64,000 bases of DNA from Pelosinus sp. IPA-1 (GCF_030269905.1 NZ_BSVC01000003.1:248001-312000); one strand, 5' to 3'; positions 34,747 to 44,346 are shown, counted from the stretch's first letter. The notes: a model not told the origin generated them from the letters alone. Program-made: numbers and translations.

Positions 34747-34801
34747 TTGGCGATTAGTTGGCGATTACTTGGCAATTAGTTGGCGATTACATGGCGATTA
34801 C
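34747..34801 (+). repeat. Five 11-bp tandem repeats (TTGGCGATTAG), array 1
   Basis: Five units of TTGGCGATTAG/C lie in a row, after GATTTATATAACTAGATAGA. Array 2 with the same lead-in is at 35493. Confidence 0.85.
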
Positions 34802-34925
34802 AGATATTAAAAATTCCCGTTTAGTATAAATTTAAACCTCCCTTTAAGTACAGAAATGATTACGTAGGCATCGTTTTTGGTGCTAATTTTGATAAATCCA
34901 GTATTCTTGGTTATTTATGGAGAAC

Positions 34926-34961
34926 TTAAAGGAGCTCCTACGATTTAAAAAGCTCCTTTAA
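34926..34961 (+). terminator. Hairpin, possible terminator
   Basis: TTAAAGGAGCT and AGCTCCTTTAA form an 11-bp stem. Only a weak T-tract follows. Confidence 0.45.
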
Positions 34962-35047
34962 ACATGGAATGTGAAGTTGTAGATGGAATCGACATGCCTA
35001 ATCATGATGACTAAACAATAGACCAATCCATAAAGGAGATATGTATT

Positions 35048-35467
35048 ATGGACAAGGAGCTATCAGTTTGGCAAGGCCTTCTAATTAGTTCAATAATAAC
35101 GCCTATTTGTCTACACTTACAGTATCCATTGAATCTTATGGCTATGCTTCTTGCAATTTTGGTGTTTTTCGTATACGTCATTACAGACAGAAAAAAATAT
35201 AACATAATTAATTTTGCTGGAATGTATAGTATTATTATTGGCTCCATAGTAGGTGTAATGATGATTACGGGTAAGCTAGATGATTTTTCTGTATTTGCTC
35301 AGCTTTTAGCGAGTATGGGTATGATTTTTCTAGGTATCATCTTAATAGGGGTAGGTAATCACATCACGAATCCGGAAAGAGTTCCTAAGAAAACACTGTA
35401 TTTTGGAACGGCCTTTTTCTGTTTTATCTTGGGAATCTATTGGCTTTTATTCGAACTACTTGAGTAG
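35048..35467 (+). CDS. Four-span membrane protein, immunity-candidate family M1
   Basis: This 139-residue protein has AAAGGAG before ATG 35048. The order is MDKELSVWQGLLISSIITPI, CLHLQYPLNLMAMLLAILVF, DRKKYNIINFAGMYSIIIGS, then FAQLLASMGMIFLGIILIGV, GNHITNPERVPKKTLY and a last hydrophobic helix. Close paralogs occur at 57543 (broken), 58071 and 61100, all inside the Ser/Gly-rich toxin locus. I infer the same role here, possibly protection against such a toxin, although no toxin gene lies next to this copy. It is flanked by the 11-bp repeat arrays. Confidence 0.65.
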   Translation: MDKELSVWQGLLISSIITPICLHLQYPLNLMAMLLAILVFFVYVITDRKKYNIINFAGMYSIIIGSIVGVMMITGKLDDFSVFAQLLASMGMIFLGIILIGVGNHITNPERVPKKTLYFGTAFFCFILGIYWLLFELLE

Positions 35468-35492
35468 ATTTATATAACTAGATAGAATAAAC

Positions 35493-35536
35493 TTGGCGAT
35501 TGGTTGGCGATTACTTGGCATTTAGTTGGTGATTAA
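35493..35536 (+). repeat. 11-bp tandem repeats, array 2
   Basis: Four imperfect units (TTGGCGATTGG, TTGGCGATTAC, TTGGCATTTAG, TTGGTGATTAA) follow the same GATTTATATAACTAGATAGA lead-in as array 1. The two arrays bracket the membrane protein gene at 35048. Confidence 0.8.
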
Positions 35537-35671
35537 AGATAAAAGAAACTCTCGCTTAGTATTAAAGTTATGAGGGATAGGTTAATTGTCCCGAAGAGGA
35601 AAGCCTAAAACAGAACCCTATCTTGGTAAAACAATGTATATTGTAAAATTTTAGCAGGATTTAGCATTTAA

Positions 35672-35730
35672 TAAAGAGAAGATACCCATAATCTACTTGG
35701 ATACTAGATTATGGGTATCTTCTCTTTTAG
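35672..35730. terminator. Rho-independent terminator
   Basis: AGAGAAGATACCCATAATCT and its complement form a ~20-bp stem followed by T-rich sequence. Confidence 0.8.
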
Positions 35731-35778
35731 ATTTGACATAGTAGTGAAAATTGAAAGATATATGGATGGTGACAAAGC

Positions 35779-36120
35779 ATAAAACTACTATTTATATGCA
35801 GTAGAAACAAATGGCGAAGCTTAACAGCCGAGAAAATATTTCATGGTGTTAATGGCCATGAAGTGAGGTCGGTAGGGACTGAGGACAAGGCTCGTATTAA
35901 GGTAACAAGAGGGCATATTGGCTGGGCGGACTTCATTTTTGTAATGGAAAAGAAACATATAAGACGACTTAGAGAAAACTTCAGTGATATACTCCCAAAC
36001 AAAAAAGTTGTATGCCTCAATATACCAGATGAATATCAATTTATGGATCAAGAGCTAATTGATATTCTTATATCCACCGTATCAGAACATATTGAGATTC
36101 CAATGACGTTAGATGAGTAG
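35779..36120 (+). CDS. Low-molecular-weight protein-tyrosine-phosphatase-like protein with ATA start
   Basis: The full phosphatase frame is IKLLFICSRNKWRSLTAEKI and on to HGVNGHEVRSVGTEDKARIK. The P-loop CSRNKWR (C-x5-R) is intact, IGWADFIFVMEKKH follows, and the product ends at TAG 36118-36120. The expected ATG position is ATA (35779), and an in-frame TGA lies just upstream (35770), so no ATG, GTG or TTG can start before the P-loop. It is either a rare ATA start or a gene silenced by one base. In-frame GTG 35863 would omit the active site. Related proteins dephosphorylate tyrosine or act as small phosphatases. Confidence 0.6.
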   Translation: MKLLFICSRNKWRSLTAEKIFHGVNGHEVRSVGTEDKARIKVTRGHIGWADFIFVMEKKHIRRLRENFSDILPNKKVVCLNIPDEYQFMDQELIDILISTVSEHIEIPMTLDE

Positions 36121-36183
36121 GACTTCTTTAAAGAAGGATGATCTTTAGTAGTATATCTAAAAGATGGTGATCTGAGTCTACTT

Positions 36184-36210
36184 GAAACATGGTGCCTGTC
36201 CCCATGTTTC
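36184..36210. repeat. REP-like hairpin (CTGTCCCC core)
   Basis: Arms GAAACATGG and CCATGTTTC flank TGCCTGTCC. It stands where the first part of the second phosphatase copy should be. Confidence 0.7.
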
Positions 36211-36492
36211 TTACATGGTGTTAATGGCTATGAGGTGAGGTCGGCAGGGACTGAGGACAAAGCCCGTATCAAAGTAACAAGAGGGCATATTGGCTGGGCA
36301 GACTTCATCTTTGTAATGGAAAAGAAACATATAAGACGGCTTAGAGAAAGTTTCAGTGATATGCTCCCAAACAAAAAAGTTGTATGTCTCAATATACCAG
36401 ATGAATATCAATTTATGGATCAAGAGCTAATTGATATCCTTATATCTACCGTATCAGAACATATTGAGATTCGAATGACGTTAGACGAATAA
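36211..36492 (+). pseudogene. Second phosphatase copy, 5' part replaced by REP hairpin
   Basis: From CATGGTGTTAATGGC onward the sequence is ~93% identical by eye to the copy at 35840. It encodes HGVNGYEVRSAGTEDKARIK to the TAA at 36490-36492. The P-loop codons are missing: the hairpin at 36184 takes their place. Without Cys and Arg the product cannot be a phosphatase. It is a tandem duplication followed by loss of the 5' end. Confidence 0.8.
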
Positions 36493-36569
36493 GGCTTCAT
36501 TAGGGAAGGATGATCTGTACTAGTAGTAGCTAAAAGATAATAAAAGATGGTGAATGAAACCGTTTTGTT

Positions 36570-37244
36570 ATGTTGAAATTACAGTTCCCAAAATTGATTA
36601 AAAAGGGATGGAATGTATTTATGAATGATTTTGGATATCCCCAAATCTGTGATTTATGCAAGGACGTTGATGAATGTAATTTAGAAGTTGTTCATCCCTT
36701 TTACGAAAAACGAGTAGAAAGTAATATACGCCTAATGCTCATAGGGCAAGATCCAACTATTTTTAAAGGCAGAAATAAAGTTAAGACGGTTTTAATGCTT
36801 GATAAAGAAAATGGACAAATTTCAAGATGGCTGAGAAATATATTTGATGATCAATTTGACCAAGTTTCTATTTATGCGACAAATATTGTTAAGTGTACGT
36901 TTAAAGTTCCACCATCTAAGACGCTAGAGGGAGGGTTTAAGTATTTAACTCCCTTCTTTAAAAATTGTAAGAAGTATGTAGTTGAGGAAATTGGATTGTA
37001 CAAGCCTCATTTAGTAATGACGTTAGGTGAATCAACTCACAAGTTGTTTAGAACTGTTCTTGATCAGAACAATGTTCCTCAGAAGATGCAACAAGCATTT
37101 TCGGGAAATTTAATAAGAGCTTCTGTCCAGGGAGTATCCTTTGATTACACACCTTGCCTACATATAAAAACCTTTAGGGTAGCTGATATCTATGGTGATG
37201 CCGTAAAAAGTTTTAAGAGTGGTATAAATTCTTATTTTAAATAA
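36570..37244 (+). CDS. Uracil-DNA glycosylase-family protein
   Basis: This 224-residue protein may really begin at ATG 36621 (MNDFGYPQICDLC), since neither start has a strong ribosome site. The core reads NIRLMLIGQDPTIFKGRNKV, the family motif I (GQDP), then VSIYATNIVKCTF, VVEEIGLYKPHLVMTLGEST and PCLHIKTFRV as the distal motif (His expected near here). Cys pairs near the N-terminus (CDLC) might bind metal as in iron-sulphur UDGs, but four Cys are not obvious. It would remove uracil or another damaged base. It lies beside the restriction island. Confidence 0.7.
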   Translation: MLKLQFPKLIKKGWNVFMNDFGYPQICDLCKDVDECNLEVVHPFYEKRVESNIRLMLIGQDPTIFKGRNKVKTVLMLDKENGQISRWLRNIFDDQFDQVSIYATNIVKCTFKVPPSKTLEGGFKYLTPFFKNCKKYVVEEIGLYKPHLVMTLGESTHKLFRTVLDQNNVPQKMQQAFSGNLIRASVQGVSFDYTPCLHIKTFRVADIYGDAVKSFKSGINSYFK

Positions 37245-37486
37245 TCGATTTTGAAAGATGGATAAATTATTTTCAGTTATTATATGAGATATCAATAGAA
37301 ATTTCAAATACTAGATTATCTCATGATGTTAAAGGGTCGAAATATGGTAATAAGTTATATGTGTAGATCTTACAATGGAAGAGTTAGAGACGATGAAATA
37401 ATTTATATTCTTTTCTAAGCCAGTATTAGATTTAACGGTAAACGTTATAGGTTTTGTTTTTGAAGATATCTAAAGGATGTGCGTGT

Positions 37487-39913
37487 ATGATTCAAGATGT
37501 TAGCAAAGAGAAAATTATTGAAGTATTACAATTTTTTGATACTACATTGAGGAATACAAAAGAGTGGGTAAATTGGGATGAACATGCAAATCACAAATAT
37601 GCGATTTCTTATGAGGGAGTCCTATATCCAGTAAAGGAGATTGTATCAAGAGCCACAGGGACACCCAAAAATAAATTTTATGGTGGCTACGAAGCAAATT
37701 CTTATCTAGAAAGGCGAGAGTTCTCGATTGTAAAATTACATGATAAGCTTAGTCAAGAGGAGCCAGATTCTATTCAACAAGCGCTGGAAATTATTTTAGC
37801 TAACTACGGGGAAGCCAAAAGAGAAACATTAAATTATTTGAGTCCAGTTTGCATTGCTATTGAGCAAGTGAAAAAGGGAATACAACAAAGTGATATGTTG
37901 AAAAAGTATCCAAATATAGAAGTTGAATGGTCGGTTGGCAAGGGTACTTGGGCCAATATTCCTTGGTTAGCAATGTTGGATAAAAATAAGACATCGATGA
38001 AAAAAGGGATTTATTTTGTCATCTTATTCTGCAAAGATATGAGTGGCTTTTACTGTACCTATAATCAAGGTATTACAAATCCTGTAGCGCAATTGGGTAA
38101 AAAAGAAGGACATTTATTTCTTGCTAAAAATGCAGAAATACTTCGTGAAGAGCTTGACTCATTAAAAGAGAGAGGTTATTCATTAGATAGTGACATTGAT
38201 TTAAAGTCGGATTCTGGTATTGGCTCCAACTATAATATATCTACCATTGCCCATAAATTTTATGCAGCTGGTAGTGTACCTGAGGATTCAGATATATTAA
38301 AAGACATTGATGTGGTATTACATGCATATCAATCTCAACCAGCAATGAATACAGAAAATAATATAAAAGAGCCGATAGAAATTATAGAAGAGTTAAAACA
38401 ATGCGAATATAACACCATCCTTTACGGTCCTCCAGGAACAGGAAAAACATATAGTGTTATTGATCGATGTTTAGAGATTATGGATAGTACCCAATATGAG
38501 CTTTTGATTGATAATCCTAGTAAGAGAAATGAAGCTATGGCAGAGTTTAAACGATTAGTAAACAATGGCAGAGTTGCTTTTTGCACTTTTCACCAATCTT
38601 ACGGATATGAGGAGTTTGTGGAAGGATTACGTAGTGGTGCAAATGGGGGATTTATACCAACCCCAGGAATCTTTCGCCAAATTTGTGATTCGGCGGTGGC
38701 AAGTACAACCGAGCTGGTTACTGGTTATAATTTTGATGAGAATAAAATAGATTTTTGCAAAATGTCATTAGGTAATACATTAGATGGTGAAGAAGATATA
38801 TATGAATATTGTTTGGATAACAATGTGATTGCGCTAGGCTGGGGTAGTGATATTGATTATAAGGGTTGCTCTGATAAACAATTAGTTGAACAACGGTATA
38901 AAGCAAAATATAACAATAATAATGAAACTTTTAATATTACTGCTATTGATCGATTTAAGAATCAGTTTAAGATAGGCGATATGGTGTTTATATCTCATGG
39001 AAACCATAATTTGAAAGCTATCGCAAGAATAACGGGCGAATATTTCTATGATCCCAATACTAGTATAGGGTACAACCATTTTCGATCGGTCGAGTGGCTA
39101 TATATAAGTAAGGATGCCATGATTCCTGTGAAGCAAATTTTGAAAGATAAGGTTTTTTCACAACAGACCATTTATATGCACAACAAGGTAGATATAAACT
39201 TCGAAAATTTGAGAAGTTATATTTCAGATATAAAAGAGCAACTACCGAAAAAATTTATCCTGATAATTGATGAAATTAACCGGGGTAATATATCAAAAAT
39301 TTTTGGTGAACTGATTACATTGATTGAGCCGGACAAGCGCTTGGGAGCAAGGAATGAAATTACGGTGACATTACCATATTCAGGGGATACCTTCGGTGTT
39401 CCGCAGAATCTTTATATTTTAGGTACGATGAACACAGCAGATCGTTCCATAGCATTGCTTGATACCGCCTTACGTCGTCGCTTTTGCTTTAAGGAGCTTT
39501 TGACGGATTATTCATTGCTATCGGATGACATTGACGGCATAGATGTAAGGCAAATGCTACGAACACTCAATGAGAGAATTGAATTTTTATATGATCGGGA
39601 TCATATGATCGGTCATGCTTACTTTATTGGTGCTAAGACCATATATGACCTTATCGAAGTAATGAAATACAAGGTCATTCCATTACTACAAGAGTATTTT
39701 TATGAAGACTGGGAAAAGATTGAACTAATTTTTGATGGGGCAGCAATAGAAGAAGATGATAGCTATTTTTTAGTTAAAGAAGAGTTAAATTCGGATAAGA
39801 TCTTTGGTAAGGCATTTGGTAGGGAAGAACAGAAGAAAGTTCGTTTCCGTGTAATAGAAAATCCTTCAGTAAAAGCATTTCAACGAATTTATGGAGATGT
39901 ATCAAATGGCTAA
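37487..39913 (+). CDS. mcrB: McrB-like modification-dependent restriction GTPase with inserted domain
   Basis: ATG 37487 (808 residues) has AAGGATGTG upstream. Residues ~1-90 form a small reader-like head. A MrcB/DUF3578-like domain follows at ~100-290 (EVEWSVGKGTWANIPWLAML). Walker A GPPGTGKT lies near 314-321, Walker B LIIDEINRGN near 592-600, sensor GTMNTADRS near 645 and LRRRF near 663. Between Walker A and B, ~415-575 is an extra EVE/PUA-like domain (KMSLGNTLDGEEDIYEYC, ALGWGSDIDY, KIGDMVFISHGNHNLKAIAR). It recognises modified DNA and drives cleavage with McrC, whose gene overlaps by 8 bp. Confidence 0.88.
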   Translation: MIQDVSKEKIIEVLQFFDTTLRNTKEWVNWDEHANHKYAISYEGVLYPVKEIVSRATGTPKNKFYGGYEANSYLERREFSIVKLHDKLSQEEPDSIQQALEIILANYGEAKRETLNYLSPVCIAIEQVKKGIQQSDMLKKYPNIEVEWSVGKGTWANIPWLAMLDKNKTSMKKGIYFVILFCKDMSGFYCTYNQGITNPVAQLGKKEGHLFLAKNAEILREELDSLKERGYSLDSDIDLKSDSGIGSNYNISTIAHKFYAAGSVPEDSDILKDIDVVLHAYQSQPAMNTENNIKEPIEIIEELKQCEYNTILYGPPGTGKTYSVIDRCLEIMDSTQYELLIDNPSKRNEAMAEFKRLVNNGRVAFCTFHQSYGYEEFVEGLRSGANGGFIPTPGIFRQICDSAVASTTELVTGYNFDENKIDFCKMSLGNTLDGEEDIYEYCLDNNVIALGWGSDIDYKGCSDKQLVEQRYKAKYNNNNETFNITAIDRFKNQFKIGDMVFISHGNHNLKAIARITGEYFYDPNTSIGYNHFRSVEWLYISKDAMIPVKQILKDKVFSQQTIYMHNKVDINFENLRSYISDIKEQLPKKFILIIDEINRGNISKIFGELITLIEPDKRLGARNEITVTLPYSGDTFGVPQNLYILGTMNTADRSIALLDTALRRRFCFKELLTDYSLLSDDIDGIDVRQMLRTLNERIEFLYDRDHMIGHAYFIGAKTIYDLIEVMKYKVIPLLQEYFYEDWEKIELIFDGAAIEEDDSYFLVKEELNSDKIFGKAFGREEQKKVRFRVIENPSVKAFQRIYGDVSNG

Positions 39914-41204
39914 CAGGAAGGCTGGTAGTATAAAAACAATAATTGTACAAGAATGCTACCAGGAAATCCCTATATGTGATAATGATCCACATGCTTTAAC
40001 GAATCGAGAAGCGAATGAAATGGCTAGCTATATTAAACAAAGTAATTTAGATAATTGCAATTTTGTTTGGGGTCGACAAAGTTTGAGAATTATTAACTAT
40101 GTAGGATATATTCGATTATCGACAGTCGCGATTGAAATCTTACCTAAGACAGGTACTGCCACTGGTGAGCATAGTAGAAAAGTCTTACTGGATATGCTTT
40201 ACCATAGTCGATACTGTGAGGTAGACTACTCTGCAATTAGTGAACTAAAGGACGTTAAGCATAACTTATTTGAGATTTTTGGCTATTTATTTGCAGAAAA
40301 TCTTAAGAAAGAGTTGCTTAGAGGTGCAGCTGCTTCATATATGTTGGTAGAAAATAATTTGACTGTACTAAAAGGGCGCTTACAGGTAAGTAAACAAATT
40401 AGTAATCTTTGTCGTGGTACTGGGAAAGCTTATTGCCAATATGATGAATTTACAATTGATAACGCTTTAAATCGAATCTTAAAATGGGCTGCGTTGTATT
40501 TAATTCATAAAGTTCGGAATGAGCGAACAGTGGCATTGCTAAAGTTTTGTTTGCTTCATTTTGATGAAGTGGATGGACGAGAAGTAAGTTCCGTACATCT
40601 GGATCGGGTAAAATTTGATAGAACGAATCAACGATTTTTAAACGCGTTTACATTGGCTAAAATGTTTTTGCTGGATCGTTCGCCAATTAGCTCAACTGGA
40701 ACAAATCAGAACTTCGCATTGCTATTTAGCATGAGCGATCTCTTTGAGAAGTATATATCGGTAGTAATGAAGCGCTATATTGATTATCAGGTATATGCGC
40801 AACATGCCAAATACAAGTTGTTAGTAAATGAAAGAACGGAACGTGGAACATATTCTTTGCAGCCGGATCTTGTATTATGTGACAATGAATGTGAAAAGCT
40901 CATTGTGGATACAAAATGGAAGGCTATTAGTGATAGTTCTTTTCGTCATGGGGTTAAGCGAGAAGATTACTTTCAAATGTACGCATATCTGACACGATAC
41001 TCTACGGTTGATACAGTAATATTACTCTATCCTCATAACAGTAATATTACTAGAGGGTCAGCACAGATGCTTGAGTCTTACTATTTAGAAGATCAACCAT
41101 ATAAGCGACTACGGGTATACACTGTTGATTATGAATGTATAGAAAAAACTGTAGAAGACCTAAAGAAAATTGTATCGGAAAATATGGCAAATATATATCT
41201 TTGA
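39906..41204 (+). CDS. mcrC: McrC-like restriction endonuclease subunit
   Basis: ATG 39906 (432 residues) overlaps the mcrB stop. The N-terminal half contacts McrB (NRILKWAALYLIHKVRNERT block). The C-terminal PD-(D/E)xK nuclease is visible as YSLQPDLVLCDNECEKLIVD followed by TKWK (P-D...D-x-K) near residues 317-340. Then REDYFQMYAYLTRY follows, the usual distal helix. It cuts DNA carrying modified cytosines (phage or foreign) when the McrB motor is engaged. Confidence 0.88.
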   Translation: MANRKAGSIKTIIVQECYQEIPICDNDPHALTNREANEMASYIKQSNLDNCNFVWGRQSLRIINYVGYIRLSTVAIEILPKTGTATGEHSRKVLLDMLYHSRYCEVDYSAISELKDVKHNLFEIFGYLFAENLKKELLRGAAASYMLVENNLTVLKGRLQVSKQISNLCRGTGKAYCQYDEFTIDNALNRILKWAALYLIHKVRNERTVALLKFCLLHFDEVDGREVSSVHLDRVKFDRTNQRFLNAFTLAKMFLLDRSPISSTGTNQNFALLFSMSDLFEKYISVVMKRYIDYQVYAQHAKYKLLVNERTERGTYSLQPDLVLCDNECEKLIVDTKWKAISDSSFRHGVKREDYFQMYAYLTRYSTVDTVILLYPHNSNITRGSAQMLESYYLEDQPYKRLRVYTVDYECIEKTVEDLKKIVSENMANIYL

Positions 41205-41234
41205 AATAAACCCGAGATTAATCTTGGTTTTTTC

Positions 41235-41273
41235 AAAATACAACGATCTAAAAATGGGCGTTGTATTTTTTTG
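41235..41273 (+). terminator. Rho-independent terminator of mcrBC
   Basis: AAAATACAACG and CGTTGTATTTT enclose a loop, followed by T7. Confidence 0.8.
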
Positions 41274-41486
41274 TAAGAAAGTAAAAAACAAGGAATATCA
41301 ATGATCGAAGGTGAAATATAAGATATCTAGTTCTTATGTACAAGAAAAGGGAAATGTGAGTATTACAAAGATAAATTTTGGCCGAATTTCCCATTAATAC
41401 AACTTATTAGCGACGTTTAATGTAGAATGCTTGTTCCTTGGTTGATCATATCGTAAATAATGACTATCATAAATTGAGTTGGGATA

Positions 41487-41511
41487 AGATATGGACCTGT
41501 CCTCATATTTT
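41487..41511. repeat. REP-like hairpin before hsdR
   Basis: ATATGGACCTGTCCTCATAT: short arms ATATG/CATAT around the recurring GACCTGTCC core. It ends 21 bp before the hsdR start, in the leader. Confidence 0.5.
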
Positions 41512-41531
41512 ATTTTAAGATAGGAGAAACG

Positions 41532-44345
41532 ATGAAGACTGAAGCAGAAACACGAAAAGAACTAATTGATGCAAAACTATATACAGCAGGTTGGGATGTA
41601 AACAACCTTACCCAAGTTTCAAAAGAATTTGATATTTCAGTGCCCTTACCAGATGGAGTGCGAGAAGCGCGAACACCTTACGAAGGTCATCAATTCAGTG
41701 ATTATGTTCTATTGGGGAGAGATGGAAAACCGCTGGCTGTTGTGGAAGCAAAAAAGAGTTCCAAAGATGCTGAGGTCGGTCGGGAACAGGCGAAACAGTA
41801 TTGTTACAACATTCAAAAACAAAATGAAATTAAAAAAAACGGTGGAAAACTTCCTTTCTGCTTTTATACGAATGGTCTTGAAATTTACTTCTGGGACTTA
41901 GGGAATTACCCTCCTCGAAAGATATTAGGTTATCCAACACGAGATGATTTAGAGCGGTTTCAATATATTCGCGAACATAGAAAGCAACTTGCTGATGAAC
42001 TAATCAATACAGAAATTGCTGGAAGAGATTATCAGATTCGAGCGATCCGTTCTGTAATGGAGGGAATTGAAAAGAAACAACGAAACTTCCTTCTAGTGAT
42101 GGCCACAGGTACAGGTAAAACAAGAACATGTATTGCCCTTGTGGATGCACTCATGCGTGCAGGCCATGCACAAAGGGTGTTATTTCTGGTGGATAGGATT
42201 GCTTTACGGCAGCAGGGGCTAGAAGCTTTCAAAGAACATTTACCCAATGAACCTCGGTGGCCGAAAGACGGCGAAAAACTCATTGCAAAAGATCGTCGTA
42301 TCTATATTTCAACCTACCCCACGATGCTCAATATTATCAGGGAAGAGGAAAACACCCTTTCACCTCACTTCTTTGATCTAATTGTAATTGATGAAAGCCA
42401 TCGTTCCATATATAATACCTATGGAGAAGTACTTGACTATTTTAAAGCGATTAACCTCGGACTAACCGCAACTCCGACAGATATCATAGATCACAACACT
42501 TTCAAGCTTTTTAATTGCGATAATGGCCTTCCAACGTTTGCTTACACATATGAAGAAGCGGTGAATAATATACCGCCCTACTTGTGCAACTTTCAGGTGA
42601 TGAAAATACATACCAAGTTTCAGGATGAGGGCATTAGCAAGCGAACAATCTCTCTGGAAGATCAAAAACGATTAATTCTTGAAGGCAAAGAGATAGAAGA
42701 GATTAATTTTGAAGGCTCCGATCTGGAGAAAACTGTTATCAACAAGGGAACAAATGCGCTCATTGTTAAAGAGTTCATGGAAGAGTCGATTAAAGATGCA
42801 AACGGTGTATTGCCTGGGAAGACGATATTCTTTTGTTCTTCCAAGTCTCATGCCCGGCGGATTGAAGAAATATTGGATTCTCTGTACCCTGAATACAACG
42901 GTGAACTAGCTAAGGTGCTTGTTTCAGAGGATTCAAGGGTCTATGGCAAGGGCGGTCTTCTAGATCAGTTTAAGAACAACGATATGCCGCGCATTGCTCT
43001 TAGTGTTGATATGTTGGATACCGGCATTGATATTAGAGAACTGGTGAATCTTGTTTTCGCGAAACCTGTCTATTCTTATACTAAGTTCTGGCAAATGATT
43101 GGCCGTGGTACGAGACTTTTAGAACCACATAAAATAAAACCATGGTGTACGATAAAAGATAGGTTCCTTATTTTGGATTGCTGGGATAACTTTGCATATT
43201 TTAAGCTCAATCCTAAAGGCAAGGAAGCAACAGTTCAAATTCCGCTCCCAGTGCGCTTTGTCGGCATCCGACTTGATAAAATTGAAAAGGCAATCGACAC
43301 GCAAAATGACGCTATTGCCGTAAAAGAGATTAGTAAGCTCAGACTACAGATTCAGGAACTCCCGCAAAATTCGGTGCTGATTCAAGAGTCTGCCACAGAA
43401 TTGCAAAAACTTGAAGATGAAAATTTCTGGACAAAATTGACTCATGAAAAAATTGAGTTTTTACGCACTACTATAAAACCGCTTTTTAGAACGGTTTCCC
43501 AAACCGATTTTAAGGCCATGCGATTTCAGAAAGATTTGCTTGAAGCATCCTTGGCGAAGCTGGCAGATGAAAAAGAAAAATTTGAAACCTTAAAGGATAA
43601 TATTGTCGAGCTGATTGGTGAACTTCCCCTTTCAGTCAATATTGTTGCAAGAGAAGAGTCTATTATTAAGCTTGCTCAAACTAATCACTATTGGGTAAAG
43701 GCAACGGATGAAACGTTTGATGAACTTGCCGAAAAGTTATCTACATTAATGAAATATCGTGATGGTGATATTCAATCTTTAGGACCCGCTAAGTTTGACT
43801 TTGCCGATTTACTGAAAACAAAAGAAATGGTGGAGTTTGGGCCGGAACATTCAGCGGTGAGTGTTTCTAAGTATCGTGAAATGGTAGAAAAGCTCATTAT
43901 GGAGCTTACAGAACGTAACCCGATTTTGCAGAAGATCAAAGAGGGCAGAGCGATTACCGAAGATGAGGCACAAGAACTTGCCACCATGTTACACGATGAG
44001 CATCCTCATATTACGGAGGATTTACTTAAAAATGTGTATAAAAATCGCAAAGCAAAGTTCATTCAGTTCATTAGGCATATCTTGGGCCTGGAAGTATTGG
44101 AAAGCTTCCCGGAAGCAGTCACTAGAGCATTTGAACAATTTATCCTTAGCCATACCAATCTAAGTTCCCGGCAACTGGATTTTTTAAATCTATTGAAAGA
44201 ATTTATACTGGAAAAAGAGATTGTGCAAAAGCGAGACCTAATAGAATCACCTTTTACCGTATTACACCCACAGGGAATCCGTGGCTTGTTTACCCCTGCA
44301 GAAATTAACGAAATCTTAGAACTAACAAAAAAGGTGGCAGCATAA
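41532..44345 (+). CDS. hsdR: Type I restriction enzyme, R subunit
   Basis: This 937-residue protein has GATAGGAGAAACG before ATG 41532. The N-terminal nuclease has DYVLLGRDGKPLAVVEAKKS near 55-75 (D...ExK). The SF2 translocase has Walker A ATGTGKT near 191-197, IDESHRS near 285, LGLTATP, DMLDTGIDIRELVNLVFAKP and QMIGRGTR. A long helical C-terminus (EcoEI_R_C type) binds the methylase core. It translocates and cuts DNA lacking the host methylation. It forms an operon with hsdM and hsdS. Confidence 0.93.
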   Translation: MKTEAETRKELIDAKLYTAGWDVNNLTQVSKEFDISVPLPDGVREARTPYEGHQFSDYVLLGRDGKPLAVVEAKKSSKDAEVGREQAKQYCYNIQKQNEIKKNGGKLPFCFYTNGLEIYFWDLGNYPPRKILGYPTRDDLERFQYIREHRKQLADELINTEIAGRDYQIRAIRSVMEGIEKKQRNFLLVMATGTGKTRTCIALVDALMRAGHAQRVLFLVDRIALRQQGLEAFKEHLPNEPRWPKDGEKLIAKDRRIYISTYPTMLNIIREEENTLSPHFFDLIVIDESHRSIYNTYGEVLDYFKAINLGLTATPTDIIDHNTFKLFNCDNGLPTFAYTYEEAVNNIPPYLCNFQVMKIHTKFQDEGISKRTISLEDQKRLILEGKEIEEINFEGSDLEKTVINKGTNALIVKEFMEESIKDANGVLPGKTIFFCSSKSHARRIEEILDSLYPEYNGELAKVLVSEDSRVYGKGGLLDQFKNNDMPRIALSVDMLDTGIDIRELVNLVFAKPVYSYTKFWQMIGRGTRLLEPHKIKPWCTIKDRFLILDCWDNFAYFKLNPKGKEATVQIPLPVRFVGIRLDKIEKAIDTQNDAIAVKEISKLRLQIQELPQNSVLIQESATELQKLEDENFWTKLTHEKIEFLRTTIKPLFRTVSQTDFKAMRFQKDLLEASLAKLADEKEKFETLKDNIVELIGELPLSVNIVAREESIIKLAQTNHYWVKATDETFDELAEKLSTLMKYRDGDIQSLGPAKFDFADLLKTKEMVEFGPEHSAVSVSKYREMVEKLIMELTERNPILQKIKEGRAITEDEAQELATMLHDEHPHITEDLLKNVYKNRKAKFIQFIRHILGLEVLESFPEAVTRAFEQFILSHTNLSSRQLDFLNLLKEFILEKEIVQKRDLIESPFTVLHPQGIRGLFTPAEINEILELTKKVAA

Positions 44346-44346
44346 C

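Noticed and set aside
34747-35536. Possible CRISPR array
   Set aside because: Units are 11 bp, directly adjacent with no spacers, and no cas gene is present.
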